Origin: Leuconostoc pseudomesenteroides KCTC 3652
GTDB taxonomy: Bacteria > Bacillota > Bacilli > Lactobacillales > Lactobacillaceae
Assembly (NCBI RefSeq): GCF_014634745.1
Contig: NZ_BMBP01000011.1
Span: 1 to 64,000 of the forward strand
Length of the DNA stretch: 64,000 bases
Direction: 5' to 3'
Below, piece after piece: positions 38,801-47,824 of the stretch. Under the pieces are notes generated by a model. The model was not told the DNA's origin, ran no database searches, and saw only the letters and a list, made by a program, of their open reading frames with translations. The stretch's first letter is position 1; every line of letters starts with the position of its first letter. The position numbers and the translations under genes are program-made.

Positions 38801-39853
38801 TTATCTCCAACTACTAATCATATCATCAAACATATTAGTGATTGTATAATCTGGATGCCAACCAATTGTCCTCAACTTCTTACTACTTAACTTCATTGTT
38901 GTATCTGGAGCAAATTTTTGTTTTTCAATTTCATTATTTTCAATAATCACTTTAGATTTTTTACTTGAAAAACGTGTAGAAACTAACAGAGCTAATTCAT
39001 CTATTGACATGGTAGAATCCTCATTCACAGCCGTGTATGTTTTACCTACTTCGCCCTGCTGGCTTACGACCAAAATCGCCGTAATTGCATCTCTTATATC
39101 AACATAGTTACCCATACTTTTCCCTGAAGACTTAATAGTAATATCCTTGTTTTGCAATGCGCTATTTGCAAAATACGAGAAAACTCTATTATCATTTCTA
39201 TCTGAACCAGGACCAAATGATTGCGCAAGCCTCACATTATGAGTTTTTAAATTATATTGTGCTGCGTATGCCGTTGTTAAAAGCTCACAAACCCTTTTCC
39301 CTTCAGAATAGGTGCTTCTAATGCTAGTTAAATCTATGTATCCTATATCTTCTTCTTTTATGATTGATTTATTAGGATCAGTTATTCCAAATGCTTCCAT
39401 TGATGAGATGTATACAAACTGACTGCGATGCTGACGTGCAATTTCGAGTAACCGCTTTGTGCCTTGGTACATAATATCCAGTGTATCAACCGGATACTCT
39501 ACCATAAAACTAGATTGCGTTACAGCTGCTGTGTGAAATATAATGTCAATGGAATGTTCAATTTTAGTGATTTCACGAACATCTGCTTCTATAAAACTGA
39601 TTGATGAATATAACTTTCCGAAAAGATTCTTTGCTTTTTCATTGTTTCTAATCAAAGCAATGATATTGACATTCTTACCATACAATTGATTATATAAAGC
39701 AAAAGATAATACCATTTGTCCACCAATTAGCCCAGTGGCACCAGAAATCGCAACCGTTTTATTGTCAAACTTATCGAATAACTTTTTATGTTTATTGACT
39801 AACTGACTTAACTCTTTTTTTACAATCAAGTTTATTTCTAAATTTTCTAGCAT
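38801..39853 (-). CDS. NAD-dependent epimerase/dehydratase family protein
   Basis: 350 aa extended SDR. The nucleotide motif GATGLIGGQM lies near residues 38-47 (VAISGATGLIGG), and the catalytic YSEGKR motif is in the middle. Its unusual N-terminal 35 residues, before the Rossmann fold, are helical. It sits between the IspD-like cytidylyltransferase and a GT4 gene. I infer that it modifies the sugar or polyol that becomes CDP-activated for LicD. The start could also be the GTG at 39865; AGGAG fits either. Confidence 0.8.
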   Translation of the reverse strand: MLENLEINLIVKKELSQLVNKHKKLFDKFDNKTVAISGATGLIGGQMVLSFALYNQLYGKNVNIIALIRNNEKAKNLFGKLYSSISFIEADVREITKIEHSIDIIFHTAAVTQSSFMVEYPVDTLDIMYQGTKRLLEIARQHRSQFVYISSMEAFGITDPNKSIIKEEDIGYIDLTSIRSTYSEGKRVCELLTTAYAAQYNLKTHNVRLAQSFGPGSDRNDNRVFSYFANSALQNKDITIKSSGKSMGNYVDIRDAITAILVVSQQGEVGKTYTAVNEDSTMSIDELALLVSTRFSSKKSKVIIENNEIEKQKFAPDTTMKLSSKKLRTIGWHPDYTITNMFDDMISSWR

Positions 39854-39878
39854 TATCTCTCTCACTCCTAACAGTCGT

Positions 39879-40601
39879 CTAAAAAATTTGATTCACTCTT
39901 CTTGCTTCTAAAATACCTTTGAAGATATAATAATCAATCGGAGTTGTTATTTTTATATTGTTAGTTGTTCCGTCAACATAAAAAAGTTTTGTTCCAAAAC
40001 TCTGCATTAATTGTGCAGAATCAACAAAATCAACTTTCCCTGATTCTGCAGCTTTACTGTGAGCAGAAAAAATATCTTTATAATGATAGCTTTGAGGCGC
40101 AACGGCCATTCTATAATCATCACGATTCAGCACTTGGTCGACCTGATTATCATTAGTTACAGTAATAACTGTTTCTATCGCTTTTTTGACTGTGATGGCG
40201 TTACCATGCTTTCTTACACTGTTAATGTTGTTTTTTATGACTTCATTATCAATTAAAGGGCGAACGCCATCATGTATCAGCACAGTGGTTTGATCATTTA
40301 CAAATTCTGCCATTGCTTTTAAAGCGTTGAATTGAGAAATTTGACTTGTTTCGCCTCCCTCAACTATTTTAACTACTTTTTGTAAATTATACTTTTTAGT
40401 CAATTTGTCCAAAAAGTTTTTCCATCCTGGAGTAATTGAAATAAATATTCCGTCAATATCTTGACTTCTTTCAAATATTTCCAATGTGTGTATAATTATA
40501 GGCTTACTTTCCACTTCTAAAAATTGCTTAGGTAGTGAACCATTGTTCATTCTTGAACCCACTCCGCCAGCAAATATTAGTACTACGTTATCACACTTCA
40601 T
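39879..40601 (-). CDS. IspD/TarI-like cytidylyltransferase
   Basis: 240 aa CDP-alcohol/sugar-forming nucleotidyltransferase. The N-terminal GGVGSRMNNGSLPKQFLEV and TTVLIHDGVRPLI are the IspD/TarI signatures. It probably activates a polyol or sugar phosphate with CTP, in the manner of ribitol-phosphate cytidylyltransferase TarI. A role in the MEP isoprenoid pathway is unlikely because no MEP gene is near and it is embedded in the polysaccharide operon two bases after licD. Confidence 0.85.
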   Translation of the reverse strand: MKCDNVVLIFAGGVGSRMNNGSLPKQFLEVESKPIIIHTLEIFERSQDIDGIFISITPGWKNFLDKLTKKYNLQKVVKIVEGGETSQISQFNALKAMAEFVNDQTTVLIHDGVRPLIDNEVIKNNINSVRKHGNAITVKKAIETVITVTNDNQVDQVLNRDDYRMAVAPQSYHYKDIFSAHSKAAESGKVDFVDSAQLMQSFGTKLFYVDGTTNNIKITTPIDYYIFKGILEARRVNQIF

Positions 40602-40603
40602 CG

Positions 40604-41392
40604 TTACTCCTTACTTTCTTTGTTAAGCGCCACATAAGTGTACCCATGCGCCACTTGTTTTTCTTTCGGTGGGACAACCATATATTCACCAAAGTATTTA
40701 TGTAATAAGCTATCATATCCTATTGGAGCTGGAAAATCATGCCCTTCAAAAGTGACAGTAACTTTGCCATCAAACCATTCTCTTTGATACGATATGTCCC
40801 ACTGTGACCCTGTTGTAATAGTAGAAACTTGTAATCCTCTTGGTACCTTAATAATATGCTCATTAAAACTCTTGATAATTTTTTTATGATTAAACAGCTT
40901 GACAAACTGCCTTAAAACTATCTTTAAAACGTTGCCATCCTTCTTGACTTCTTTTTCATTAAGATGCATTAATATACGTTTATAGACATAAGCTCGTAAG
41001 AAATAAATGTTTTTCTTAAAACAGCTTTGAGGAACATTGTCTATAGGAAAAACATCAATAAAAACACCATAGTGTGTTTTTTCATTGCTGTCCTTAATAG
41101 TTGTTTGCCTATCGGTCACTTTAGAAAACGCATAATAATAATTTTCATCATTTTCTATACTTAGTGAAGAATATTGATTGGACATATTTTTGTCTATGTT
41201 TAAAAATCTCTCGTAATCCTCTCTTGGCATACATATATCGATGTCATCATCCCAAGGAATAAACCCTTGATGTCGTAATGCACCAATTAATGTTCCTCCA
41301 TGTAAAAAATAATTCAAACCATTATCATCACAAATTTTCTTTACATACAATAAGATATCTAGTTCACGTTGCTTGATCTCTTTCAAGCTCAT
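40604..41392 (-). CDS. LicD-family phosphotransferase
   Basis: 262 aa from the ATG at 41392; an ATG at 41434 would add 14 residues but has no ribosome binding site. The LicD nucleotidyltransferase core is clear: NYFLHGGTLIGALRHQGF followed by PWDDDIDICMPREDYERF with the metal-binding Asp pair. LicD proteins transfer phosphocholine, phosphoglycerol or phosphoribitol from a CDP donor to a glycan. The IspD-like gene immediately downstream supports a CDP donor. The substituent is inferred, not known. Confidence 0.87.
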   Translation of the reverse strand: MSLKEIKQRELDILLYVKKICDDNGLNYFLHGGTLIGALRHQGFIPWDDDIDICMPREDYERFLNIDKNMSNQYSSLSIENDENYYYAFSKVTDRQTTIKDSNEKTHYGVFIDVFPIDNVPQSCFKKNIYFLRAYVYKRILMHLNEKEVKKDGNVLKIVLRQFVKLFNHKKIIKSFNEHIIKVPRGLQVSTITTGSQWDISYQREWFDGKVTVTFEGHDFPAPIGYDSLLHKYFGEYMVVPPKEKQVAHGYTYVALNKESKE

Positions 41393-41423
41393 TACATATT
41401 CCAATTTTAGGTTATCCTTACTC

Positions 41424-42374
41424 TTATAATCCATTAGTAAATAGCATTAAAATCTTCATTAATTGATAGTTGATAGGTGCTTCTGAAGAAGTAACCTTTA
41501 TTTTTTTTGAGAACAAGATGTATAATTTCTTGGAAAAACTATGTTTGTATTCTGAAAATGCTGTTAAACTTTTTATGTCATTCTCCGATAATTGTTCCCG
41601 GTACCCTTTTAATAATAGCTGAGCTCTGTAATCCATATTCTGAGAAAATTGTTTTTTAGCTAATTTATTAACTAAAAGTTTTACTTTTTGAAAAAAATTC
41701 AATGGTCCTTCAGTGTTGGTCGTGCCAGAAACATTATTAATATGCCTTCTATAATTTATAAAGGCGCGTTTGTCATACACTACTTTTCCCATAAAAGTAA
41801 ATACAGCTGTAACCCATTCATCATGAGTTATATTATACGGAATATACTGTTCTAATAAATTTTGTCCTGCTTTATTCCACACCTGTACACATCCAGCGCC
41901 CCTTGAGTCAACAAATCTTGAAATAGGAGTAGCGTTCCAATTATATGGTGGATAATTATCATAAACCTTTCCAGTCACTTTAGACAAATCCTCATTAGCA
42001 ATATATCTATCGCTTATGTATAGTGTGGGAAGATTAGCACTTTTGTTACTCAACATTTCAACCGCCTGCATTAACTTTTCTGGTAGCCATTCATCATCTT
42101 GATCAGAAAAAGCGTAATAATCGGCATCTTCTTTACGCAAGTTAGAATACAAAGAAATGAAGCTTTCTCTGAATCCCACATTTTCACCAACTGTTACACT
42201 AACATTAGCCAATTGGTTATATTCCGTTAAAATTGAAACCGTCTTGTCGGTCGAGCCGTCATCGCGAACTGTTAAGAAAACTTTGACATCTCTTTGGTTT
42301 AGAATAGAATCTATCTGTTGCTTAACGTATTTTTCTCCATTATATGTTGACATTAAAACATTGACAATACTCAC
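41424..42374 (-). CDS. GT2-family glycosyltransferase
   Basis: 316 aa from a GTG at 42374. A TTG at 42404 would add ten residues, and neither has a good Shine-Dalgarno site. GT-A fold: VLMSTYNGEKYVKQQIDSIL, RDDGSTDKT, and the DxD-like DQDDEW. It resembles alpha-rhamnosyl and related inverting transferases. It follows a 208-base gap in the operon. Confidence 0.83.
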   Translation of the reverse strand: MSIVNVLMSTYNGEKYVKQQIDSILNQRDVKVFLTVRDDGSTDKTVSILTEYNQLANVSVTVGENVGFRESFISLYSNLRKEDADYYAFSDQDDEWLPEKLMQAVEMLSNKSANLPTLYISDRYIANEDLSKVTGKVYDNYPPYNWNATPISRFVDSRGAGCVQVWNKAGQNLLEQYIPYNITHDEWVTAVFTFMGKVVYDKRAFINYRRHINNVSGTTNTEGPLNFFQKVKLLVNKLAKKQFSQNMDYRAQLLLKGYREQLSENDIKSLTAFSEYKHSFSKKLYILFSKKIKVTSSEAPINYQLMKILMLFTNGL

Positions 42375-42404
42375 TTTTTTCTCACTTTCTAATAATAATC
42401 TCAA

Positions 42405-42612
42405 AAAACTTTAGGGAGGAACAAGTATTAGATTTGTGTTATCAAAAAAATTTGATAATGAACAGACCACAGTTAAGTATACTACGTTGAATTAATCGAC
42501 ACTCTACGCTTCCAAACCGAGTAGTCTATCGAGTAAAATTACTACTTATAAAGCCACTTTCACAACGAATATTTGTTAACATATTACCAGTGCATGTAAT
42601 TCTACTAAAAAA
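42405..42612 (-). other. Non-coding gap inside the polysaccharide operon
   Basis: The longest gene-free gap within the operon. It contains a symmetrical AT hairpin TTATCAAA/TTTGATAA (42439-42446, 42451-42458). The minus strand also has a TTGTGA-18-TAATTT pair that could be a weak internal promoter. No small gene is supported. Confidence 0.4.
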
Positions 42613-43500
42613 CTATTTATATTTTCCAGTTACATCATTCATACCATGCCAGATACCTTTTACTATCATTACAGTGCGTTTTTTCTTGCTTTCAGCAACC
42701 ACTATTTGAAAAACTGCCTTCATGAATAAATGGCGGTACCAACCAAAACTAAACGAAAAGGATGGGCTATACCTTTTAAGTGAAACAATTAAATTTCTAT
42801 ACACATAATACAGACGATCTGGATTATCAATTCCTTTACCAAGTATAGTCCTTAATTGACCAGTAGTTTGATGATGTAGAAACACATCATGATCCATCAT
42901 TACCTGATAACCGAGCGTTTGTGCTTTCCAGCACCATGCAAAATCTATAAAGTCAATAAAAAGTTCTTCATCAAAGTAACCCACTTTTTTAAAATCACCC
43001 AAACTGACAATAGATCCTGAACTAATTATATGAGAAGCAATCGTCGTTCCAATTTCAGAATCAGAAGAATTTGTTGTTGCTCCTAACATAATAACCTTCC
43101 TATTCTTCTTTTTTTCTAAAATTAAATGATTTGCTAGATTCAACAGTTGCTTTTTTTCTATATAACTGTCTTGATCAAAAAACAACAATAAATCATCATC
43201 ACCATATTTATTATCGATGAGATAACGAACGGCCTCATTTTGGGCAGATCCAATTCCATTATTACTTTCTAACCGTCGATAAAAAATATTGCTATGATTT
43301 TTAGCCTTTGATTTAATCTGTTCACAAATTAAAGAATCATCGGAATTATCAACTAGAAAAACTTTATTAACACTTGCACAAAATTTGCTTAAATTATTAA
43401 ATAAATCCATAACCCTTGGATTGAATGTTACGACAATAACATATATTGACGGACACGTCATATATGTGTCATCTTGATGTAATTGTTTATACTGTTTCAT
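42613..43500 (-). CDS. GT2-family rhamnosyltransferase
   Basis: 295 aa. GT-A domain with IVVTFNPRVMDLFNNL, FLVDNSDDS, SNNGIGSAQNEAVRYL and the FFDQDSYIEKKQL metal motif, the pattern of RfbF/WbbL rhamnosyltransferases. dTDP-rhamnose from the rml genes of the same operon is the likely donor. The start overlaps the preceding gene's stop by 14 bases; the ribosome binding site is weak. Confidence 0.85.
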   Translation of the reverse strand: MKQYKQLHQDDTYMTCPSIYVIVVTFNPRVMDLFNNLSKFCASVNKVFLVDNSDDSLICEQIKSKAKNHSNIFYRRLESNNGIGSAQNEAVRYLIDNKYGDDDLLLFFDQDSYIEKKQLLNLANHLILEKKKNRKVIMLGATTNSSDSEIGTTIASHIISSGSIVSLGDFKKVGYFDEELFIDFIDFAWCWKAQTLGYQVMMDHDVFLHHQTTGQLRTILGKGIDNPDRLYYVYRNLIVSLKRYSPSFSFSFGWYRHLFMKAVFQIVVAESKKKRTVMIVKGIWHGMNDVTGKYK

Positions 43501-44617
43501 AAAGATTATCCATAATGCTTTCAAAATTTTTTAGAGAATATCTACTTTGATTTGCTACCTGTACATACTCTTTTCTTTTCTGTCTATCCACGGATAATTG
43601 CATATTTTGAACCCACATCTCATCATTCTCCTGTACATCCATAAAACTAATGAGGTTTTCAGTAATTACTGCTTGTTGTGGAATAGCATTAGAAGCAAGT
43701 ATTGATAAGCCATTAGCTTGCGCTTCTAAAACAGAATAGGGTAATCCTTCATAGATTGAAGGCATTAACAAGATATCACCAACACTATACCAAAGTTGCA
43801 TATCACTTTGGGCACCTAGAACATGAATTTTCTGTTTAATATCTTGAGGATAATAATTTACAGTTTCCTTGATCAATGGCATTTCTTCGCCGTCTCCAAC
43901 AATAATTAAATGCTGAGCAACATCCTTCTCAATCGCTAATTTTGCAATTGAAAGGGACTTACCAATATTTTTTTGTGCTGTTAATCTTGAAGCGACCAGT
44001 AATGTGGTATCGCTCGTTAAAATATGTAACATCGATCTGCCATCTACCCTTTTTTCACTAGAAAACTTTACTTTGTCAAAATCAACACCATTAGGTATAA
44101 TCTGAACATCCTGATTATTGTCAAACATCCATTTTGCTGCGTTATCACTAACGGCAACCCTTTTAACATCTAAGCTGGACAATCTTTTCCTTTGAAAGGA
44201 ACGCACTTGTGAAATTAAATTTTTATATTTTTTATCCATAACAAATGATTCTGCACTGTCATTATGTGAATGATATATAACTTTTGCGCCACTTGTAAGT
44301 GCAGCTAACGCAAAATCATAATTTGACGGAGAATTGGCATTTACATGCACTATGTCAAATTTAAATTTTTTGAAAAATTGCTTGTATTGAATTTTCCGTG
44401 AAAAATGTCCCAATTTGCCTCCTACATTTGCAACCTGAAGAACCTTCACACCAAATTTTTTAGTCAATATATCTTGATAGGCAATTTTCTGATTACTGAA
44501 ATTATAGATATAAATTTCATTATCATAGTTCATAACCTTGCAAATATTCATTATAAATGTTTCAATTCCACCTTGAAAAGGTGTGGCGCCGAATAGTAGT
44601 ATTTTTTTCATGGCCAA
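43487..44617 (-). CDS. GT4-type glycosyltransferase
   Basis: 376 aa GT-B transferase. N-terminal LFGATPFQGGIETFIMNIC binds the acceptor, and the donor site SIYEGLPYSVLEAQANGLSILASN carries the E-x7-E motif. AGGAG lies nine bases upstream of a TTG at 44617 and 15 from an ATG at 44611, so the TTG start is preferred. The donor sugar is unknown. Confidence 0.86.
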   Translation of the reverse strand: MAMKKILLFGATPFQGGIETFIMNICKVMNYDNEIYIYNFSNQKIAYQDILTKKFGVKVLQVANVGGKLGHFSRKIQYKQFFKKFKFDIVHVNANSPSNYDFALAALTSGAKVIYHSHNDSAESFVMDKKYKNLISQVRSFQRKRLSSLDVKRVAVSDNAAKWMFDNNQDVQIIPNGVDFDKVKFSSEKRVDGRSMLHILTSDTTLLVASRLTAQKNIGKSLSIAKLAIEKDVAQHLIIVGDGEEMPLIKETVNYYPQDIKQKIHVLGAQSDMQLWYSVGDILLMPSIYEGLPYSVLEAQANGLSILASNAIPQQAVITENLISFMDVQENDEMWVQNMQLSVDRQKRKEYVQVANQSRYSLKNFESIMDNLYETV

Positions 44618-44721
44618 TACATATTTCTCCTAAGTTTTTATTAATTTTTAATTTAAGTCCATTATTTATAAACCCAAATTGCTTTTCAATCTGAATAATC
44701 TATAAATATATTTAGCTGTAA

Positions 44722-46005
44722 TTAACTAGATAAACTAACATATAACTTACTAACTTTTTCGAAATGTTCTTCTGGTGATAATATATTTATTAATGTTTCT
44801 TTGTTTTCAATACATTCAGAATTAATATTACGCATATCATCAAACTGCAACCAATTAGGAACAATATCCGACGCTCCCATTTTACTAGCAACAGCCACCT
44901 TAGTTCCCGTTGATAATGCCTCAATAGCTATCAAGCCAAAAGTTTCATGCCATTGACTAGGTAAAATTACTAAATCAATTTTATTCATATATTTTTTAAA
45001 AGAAACCTGGTCATATCTTCCTAAGTCAGTTACTTTTCCAATATCTACACTAGAGTTATCACCCATCACAAAAAAAGACATATTAGGATTTTCTAATTCA
45101 AATACTTTTACAAATTCTAAAAATTTAAAAAAACCTTTTTCTTCAGTATAAGGACCAATATATGCAATTGAATTAATTTTTTTGTTTAATAGTAAAACCT
45201 CACCTGATCTTTCAATATTATTACTGGATATTGAAAGCGTTACAGTTTTCCACGTCATATTTGGTAGAAACTGCTCATAAACTTTTTTTGAAACGCTACT
45301 GTTAAAATGAACAATATTAACACATTTCAACATACTTAGATAATATTTTTTCAGCTCTTGAAAGCCTGAATCGACTTCAGTTGACCAGCAAGTTTGTACA
45401 GGTAAATCATCCACTAATGCAGATGATTTCTTCAACTTTTTTATCAAGGTACGTAGAGCTGGATATATGCTTAACTGATTAATTCTTAGTTTAATAGTTC
45501 TACTTCCATATGAACGTATATTATTCCATATATCATACTTCTTGTCTTCAACAAAATCATGACCATCTAAATACATTTTGGGATGGGGCGAAATGCCAAA
45601 ATAATCGTGCGTTGTAAAAACTATCTTGATATTATGTTTCTTAGCCTCTTCTAAAAACTCGCCATATAAACCCATCAATGTATGAATATGTATAACATCT
45701 GGTTTCTCTGACTCTAAAAGATTAATAAATACTTTAGAATCTGTATGTTTCATAAAATCTTGCGGATTTTTTATATTACCAATTAACGGAAGTGGCAAAG
45801 AATTAACTAATTCCGCATAGGGAATATTTTGACGTTTACCAAATTTAAAATAAGGTTCTCGTTTTAAAAAATTTACTCGACCAGGAAAAACCATGACTAC
45901 TTCATGTCCCTGATTTATTTGTTCATTCATTAAGTCTAACGAGTACTTTACCAGTCCACCTGTTCTTTCGGGCGGAAATCCTAAAGCATAATGTAATATT
46001 TTCAT
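44722..46005 (-). CDS. GT4-type glycosyltransferase
   Basis: 427 aa GT-B transferase, long for the family because of a middle insertion of about 70 residues (around ISPHPKMYLDGHDFVEDKKYD). KILHYALGFPPERTGGLVKYS begins the N-terminal domain, and SQWHETFGLIAIEALSTGTKVAVA is the donor site. The ATG at 46005 is chosen; ATG 46029 lies inside the previous gene. A 104-base AT-rich gap follows it. The donor is unknown. Confidence 0.85.
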   Translation of the reverse strand: MKILHYALGFPPERTGGLVKYSLDLMNEQINQGHEVVMVFPGRVNFLKREPYFKFGKRQNIPYAELVNSLPLPLIGNIKNPQDFMKHTDSKVFINLLESEKPDVIHIHTLMGLYGEFLEEAKKHNIKIVFTTHDYFGISPHPKMYLDGHDFVEDKKYDIWNNIRSYGSRTIKLRINQLSIYPALRTLIKKLKKSSALVDDLPVQTCWSTEVDSGFQELKKYYLSMLKCVNIVHFNSSVSKKVYEQFLPNMTWKTVTLSISSNNIERSGEVLLLNKKINSIAYIGPYTEEKGFFKFLEFVKVFELENPNMSFFVMGDNSSVDIGKVTDLGRYDQVSFKKYMNKIDLVILPSQWHETFGLIAIEALSTGTKVAVASKMGASDIVPNWLQFDDMRNINSECIENKETLINILSPEEHFEKVSKLYVSLSS

Positions 46006-46009
46006 TGAT

Positions 46010-47179
46010 TTATTCGAACACCATTTCATATTTAGCAATTATTTTTTGCCAAGTATATTCTCTAGCAATGATTTGCTTAGCCGTCTTTCCATTATTAAAT
46101 AATTGCTCTTCAGTATAATGATCAGCTGCATCAATCGCACGTGCCAAATGACCGTCTTCCTTTGTCCAATAAATAGCTGCATCATGGGCAACATCTCGAT
46201 TAAAACCAACATCAACAAGCAAGTTCAGCTGTGTACTGGACAATGATTCCAAAAGGCTAGGGTTTGTTCCGCCGACTTCGTGTCCATGAATATAAGCAAA
46301 TGCATTTTCTCGAATGTAGCGAAGTAACGGTTGGTCATACACCGTGCCAACAAACTTGATACGCTTATCTTGATTAAAGGAAGTTATTTGTAGTAACTTC
46401 TGATAGAACTTATTTTTTTCAACGTTAGTGACAATCACCAAATCTTTTTGAGAATCAGACTTCATAAATTCACGAATCATTGTTTCATAATTATTCTCAG
46501 GTACAAAACGACCAACAATTAAATAATAATTATTTTGTTGTATGTTTTTTTCATGAAACCAGTTTTCAACAATGGCATCATTTTTATTCAACGACGAAGG
46601 CGTAGTATCTGTGCCATAAGCTATAAAAGTTGTATCAGGTTTAAATGCCCCATACTCCTCTTGAATATATTCTTCTATTTTACGGTTATCACACACCACC
46701 AAATCAGCATGTTTAATCATACCTTTTTCAGACACTTTCCAGTACTTTCTAACTGGTAATGGCCATTTGGCGCGTTTCCACTCATGTCCGTCTGGATTAA
46801 TTAAATATGTACCACCAAGCGCATGAATTTGCTTGACATACCTTCCAATGAAAGGCCCGATGCGTGCCGCTAAAATGTAAAATATTGGCGCCTTTGCTTC
46901 AATGTCTTTAGCATTTTGAATTGCCCACTGGAGTGCTTTTATATCGTATGCTATCGCTTGTGCTGGACCAATACTAGGAACATCAATTGAAAAAATCTCC
47001 GCACCATTGTATTCAAAGACATCATTTTCTTGGCTTAGTTCGGTATTATCTCGGCGAGAAGCTACATGATACGTAATGTCGGGTGATTCTTGACCCGCAG
47101 TTAATTTCTCAACAAACGTTTCATAGCCACCATATCTGGCCGGTATACCTTTAGATCCAATAATATAAATATGCTTCAT
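46010..47179 (-). CDS. DUF1972-type rhamnosyltransferase (Cps2T-like)
   Basis: 389 aa. The N-terminal DUF1972 signature KGIPARYGGYETFVEKL and the DGHEWKRAKWP motif mark the family that adds the second sugar to the lipid-linked primer, often a beta-1,4-rhamnose. The C-terminal GT4 domain includes HGHEVGGTNPSLLESL. The ATG at 47179 follows GGAG. It starts two bases after the priming transferase gene ends, which fits action as the second enzyme of assembly. Confidence 0.9.
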   Translation of the reverse strand: MKHIYIIGSKGIPARYGGYETFVEKLTAGQESPDITYHVASRRDNTELSQENDVFEYNGAEIFSIDVPSIGPAQAIAYDIKALQWAIQNAKDIEAKAPIFYILAARIGPFIGRYVKQIHALGGTYLINPDGHEWKRAKWPLPVRKYWKVSEKGMIKHADLVVCDNRKIEEYIQEEYGAFKPDTTFIAYGTDTTPSSLNKNDAIVENWFHEKNIQQNNYYLIVGRFVPENNYETMIREFMKSDSQKDLVIVTNVEKNKFYQKLLQITSFNQDKRIKFVGTVYDQPLLRYIRENAFAYIHGHEVGGTNPSLLESLSSTQLNLLVDVGFNRDVAHDAAIYWTKEDGHLARAIDAADHYTEEQLFNNGKTAKQIIAREYTWQKIIAKYEMVFE

Positions 47180-47180
47180 T

Positions 47181-47786
47181 TTAATAAGCTCCAGTCTTTT
47201 CACTTGGGAACATCAATAGAACTGTTTTGCACAGAATCACAATATCTCCCCAAAGGCTTTGATTAGCAATATACTTTAAATCCAAGTCAATCATTGTATC
47301 AAAATCAACATTACTTCTCCCACTGACCTGCCATAGCCCAGTAATACCAGGCTTAACATTAAGCCTAAGCATTGCGCGTTTTGGGTATTTTTCGACTTCT
47401 TCCCGAAGCGCTGGACGTGTACCGACTAAAGACATATCACCTTTTAATACATTCCAAAATTGAGGTAATTCATCCAACGAGTGTCTACGGATAAATTTGC
47501 CTATTTTTGTCACCCGAGGGTCTTCTTTCATTTTAAACATACCGTCAACGTCACTTTGTTCTAACAAATCTTGACGAATTTCCTCCGCATTAGTGACCAT
47601 TGAGCGTATTTTCCACATCATGAATGGCTCACCACCTTTACCAATTCTCTCTTGCTTAAAGAAAATAGGGCCACCATCCTTTTTAACTTGAATGGCAATC
47701 AAAATAACAGGAATTACTGAAACAAGTAAGCCAAGTAATGATCCAATCAAATCCAATATTCGAATGAATATATTTTGCACTCTCAA
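47181..47786 (-). CDS. Priming sugar-phosphate transferase (undecaprenyl-phosphate)
   Basis: 201 aa, the catalytic core of bacterial sugar transferases without the long N-terminal membrane region of WchA/CpsE. One N-terminal membrane helix (GSLLGLLVSVIPVILIAIQ) is followed by IFFKQERIGKGGEPFMMWKIRSM, RHSLDELPQFWNVLKGDMSLVG and LNVKPGITGLWQVSGRS. It transfers a hexose-1-phosphate to undecaprenyl phosphate to start the repeat unit. A TTG start (47786) is supported by GAGGAG eight bases upstream. Confidence 0.93.
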   Translation of the reverse strand: MRVQNIFIRILDLIGSLLGLLVSVIPVILIAIQVKKDGGPIFFKQERIGKGGEPFMMWKIRSMVTNAEEIRQDLLEQSDVDGMFKMKEDPRVTKIGKFIRRHSLDELPQFWNVLKGDMSLVGTRPALREEVEKYPKRAMLRLNVKPGITGLWQVSGRSNVDFDTMIDLDLKYIANQSLWGDIVILCKTVLLMFPSEKTGAY

Positions 47787-47824
47787 TTTATTCTCTCCTC
47801 AAATCTCTTACTACTTTATGCTAC

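Noticed and set aside
39879-40601. Housekeeping IspD of the MEP isoprenoid pathway
   Set aside because: Embedded two bases from licD in a polysaccharide operon, with no other MEP gene nearby; a TarI-like polysaccharide role is more likely.
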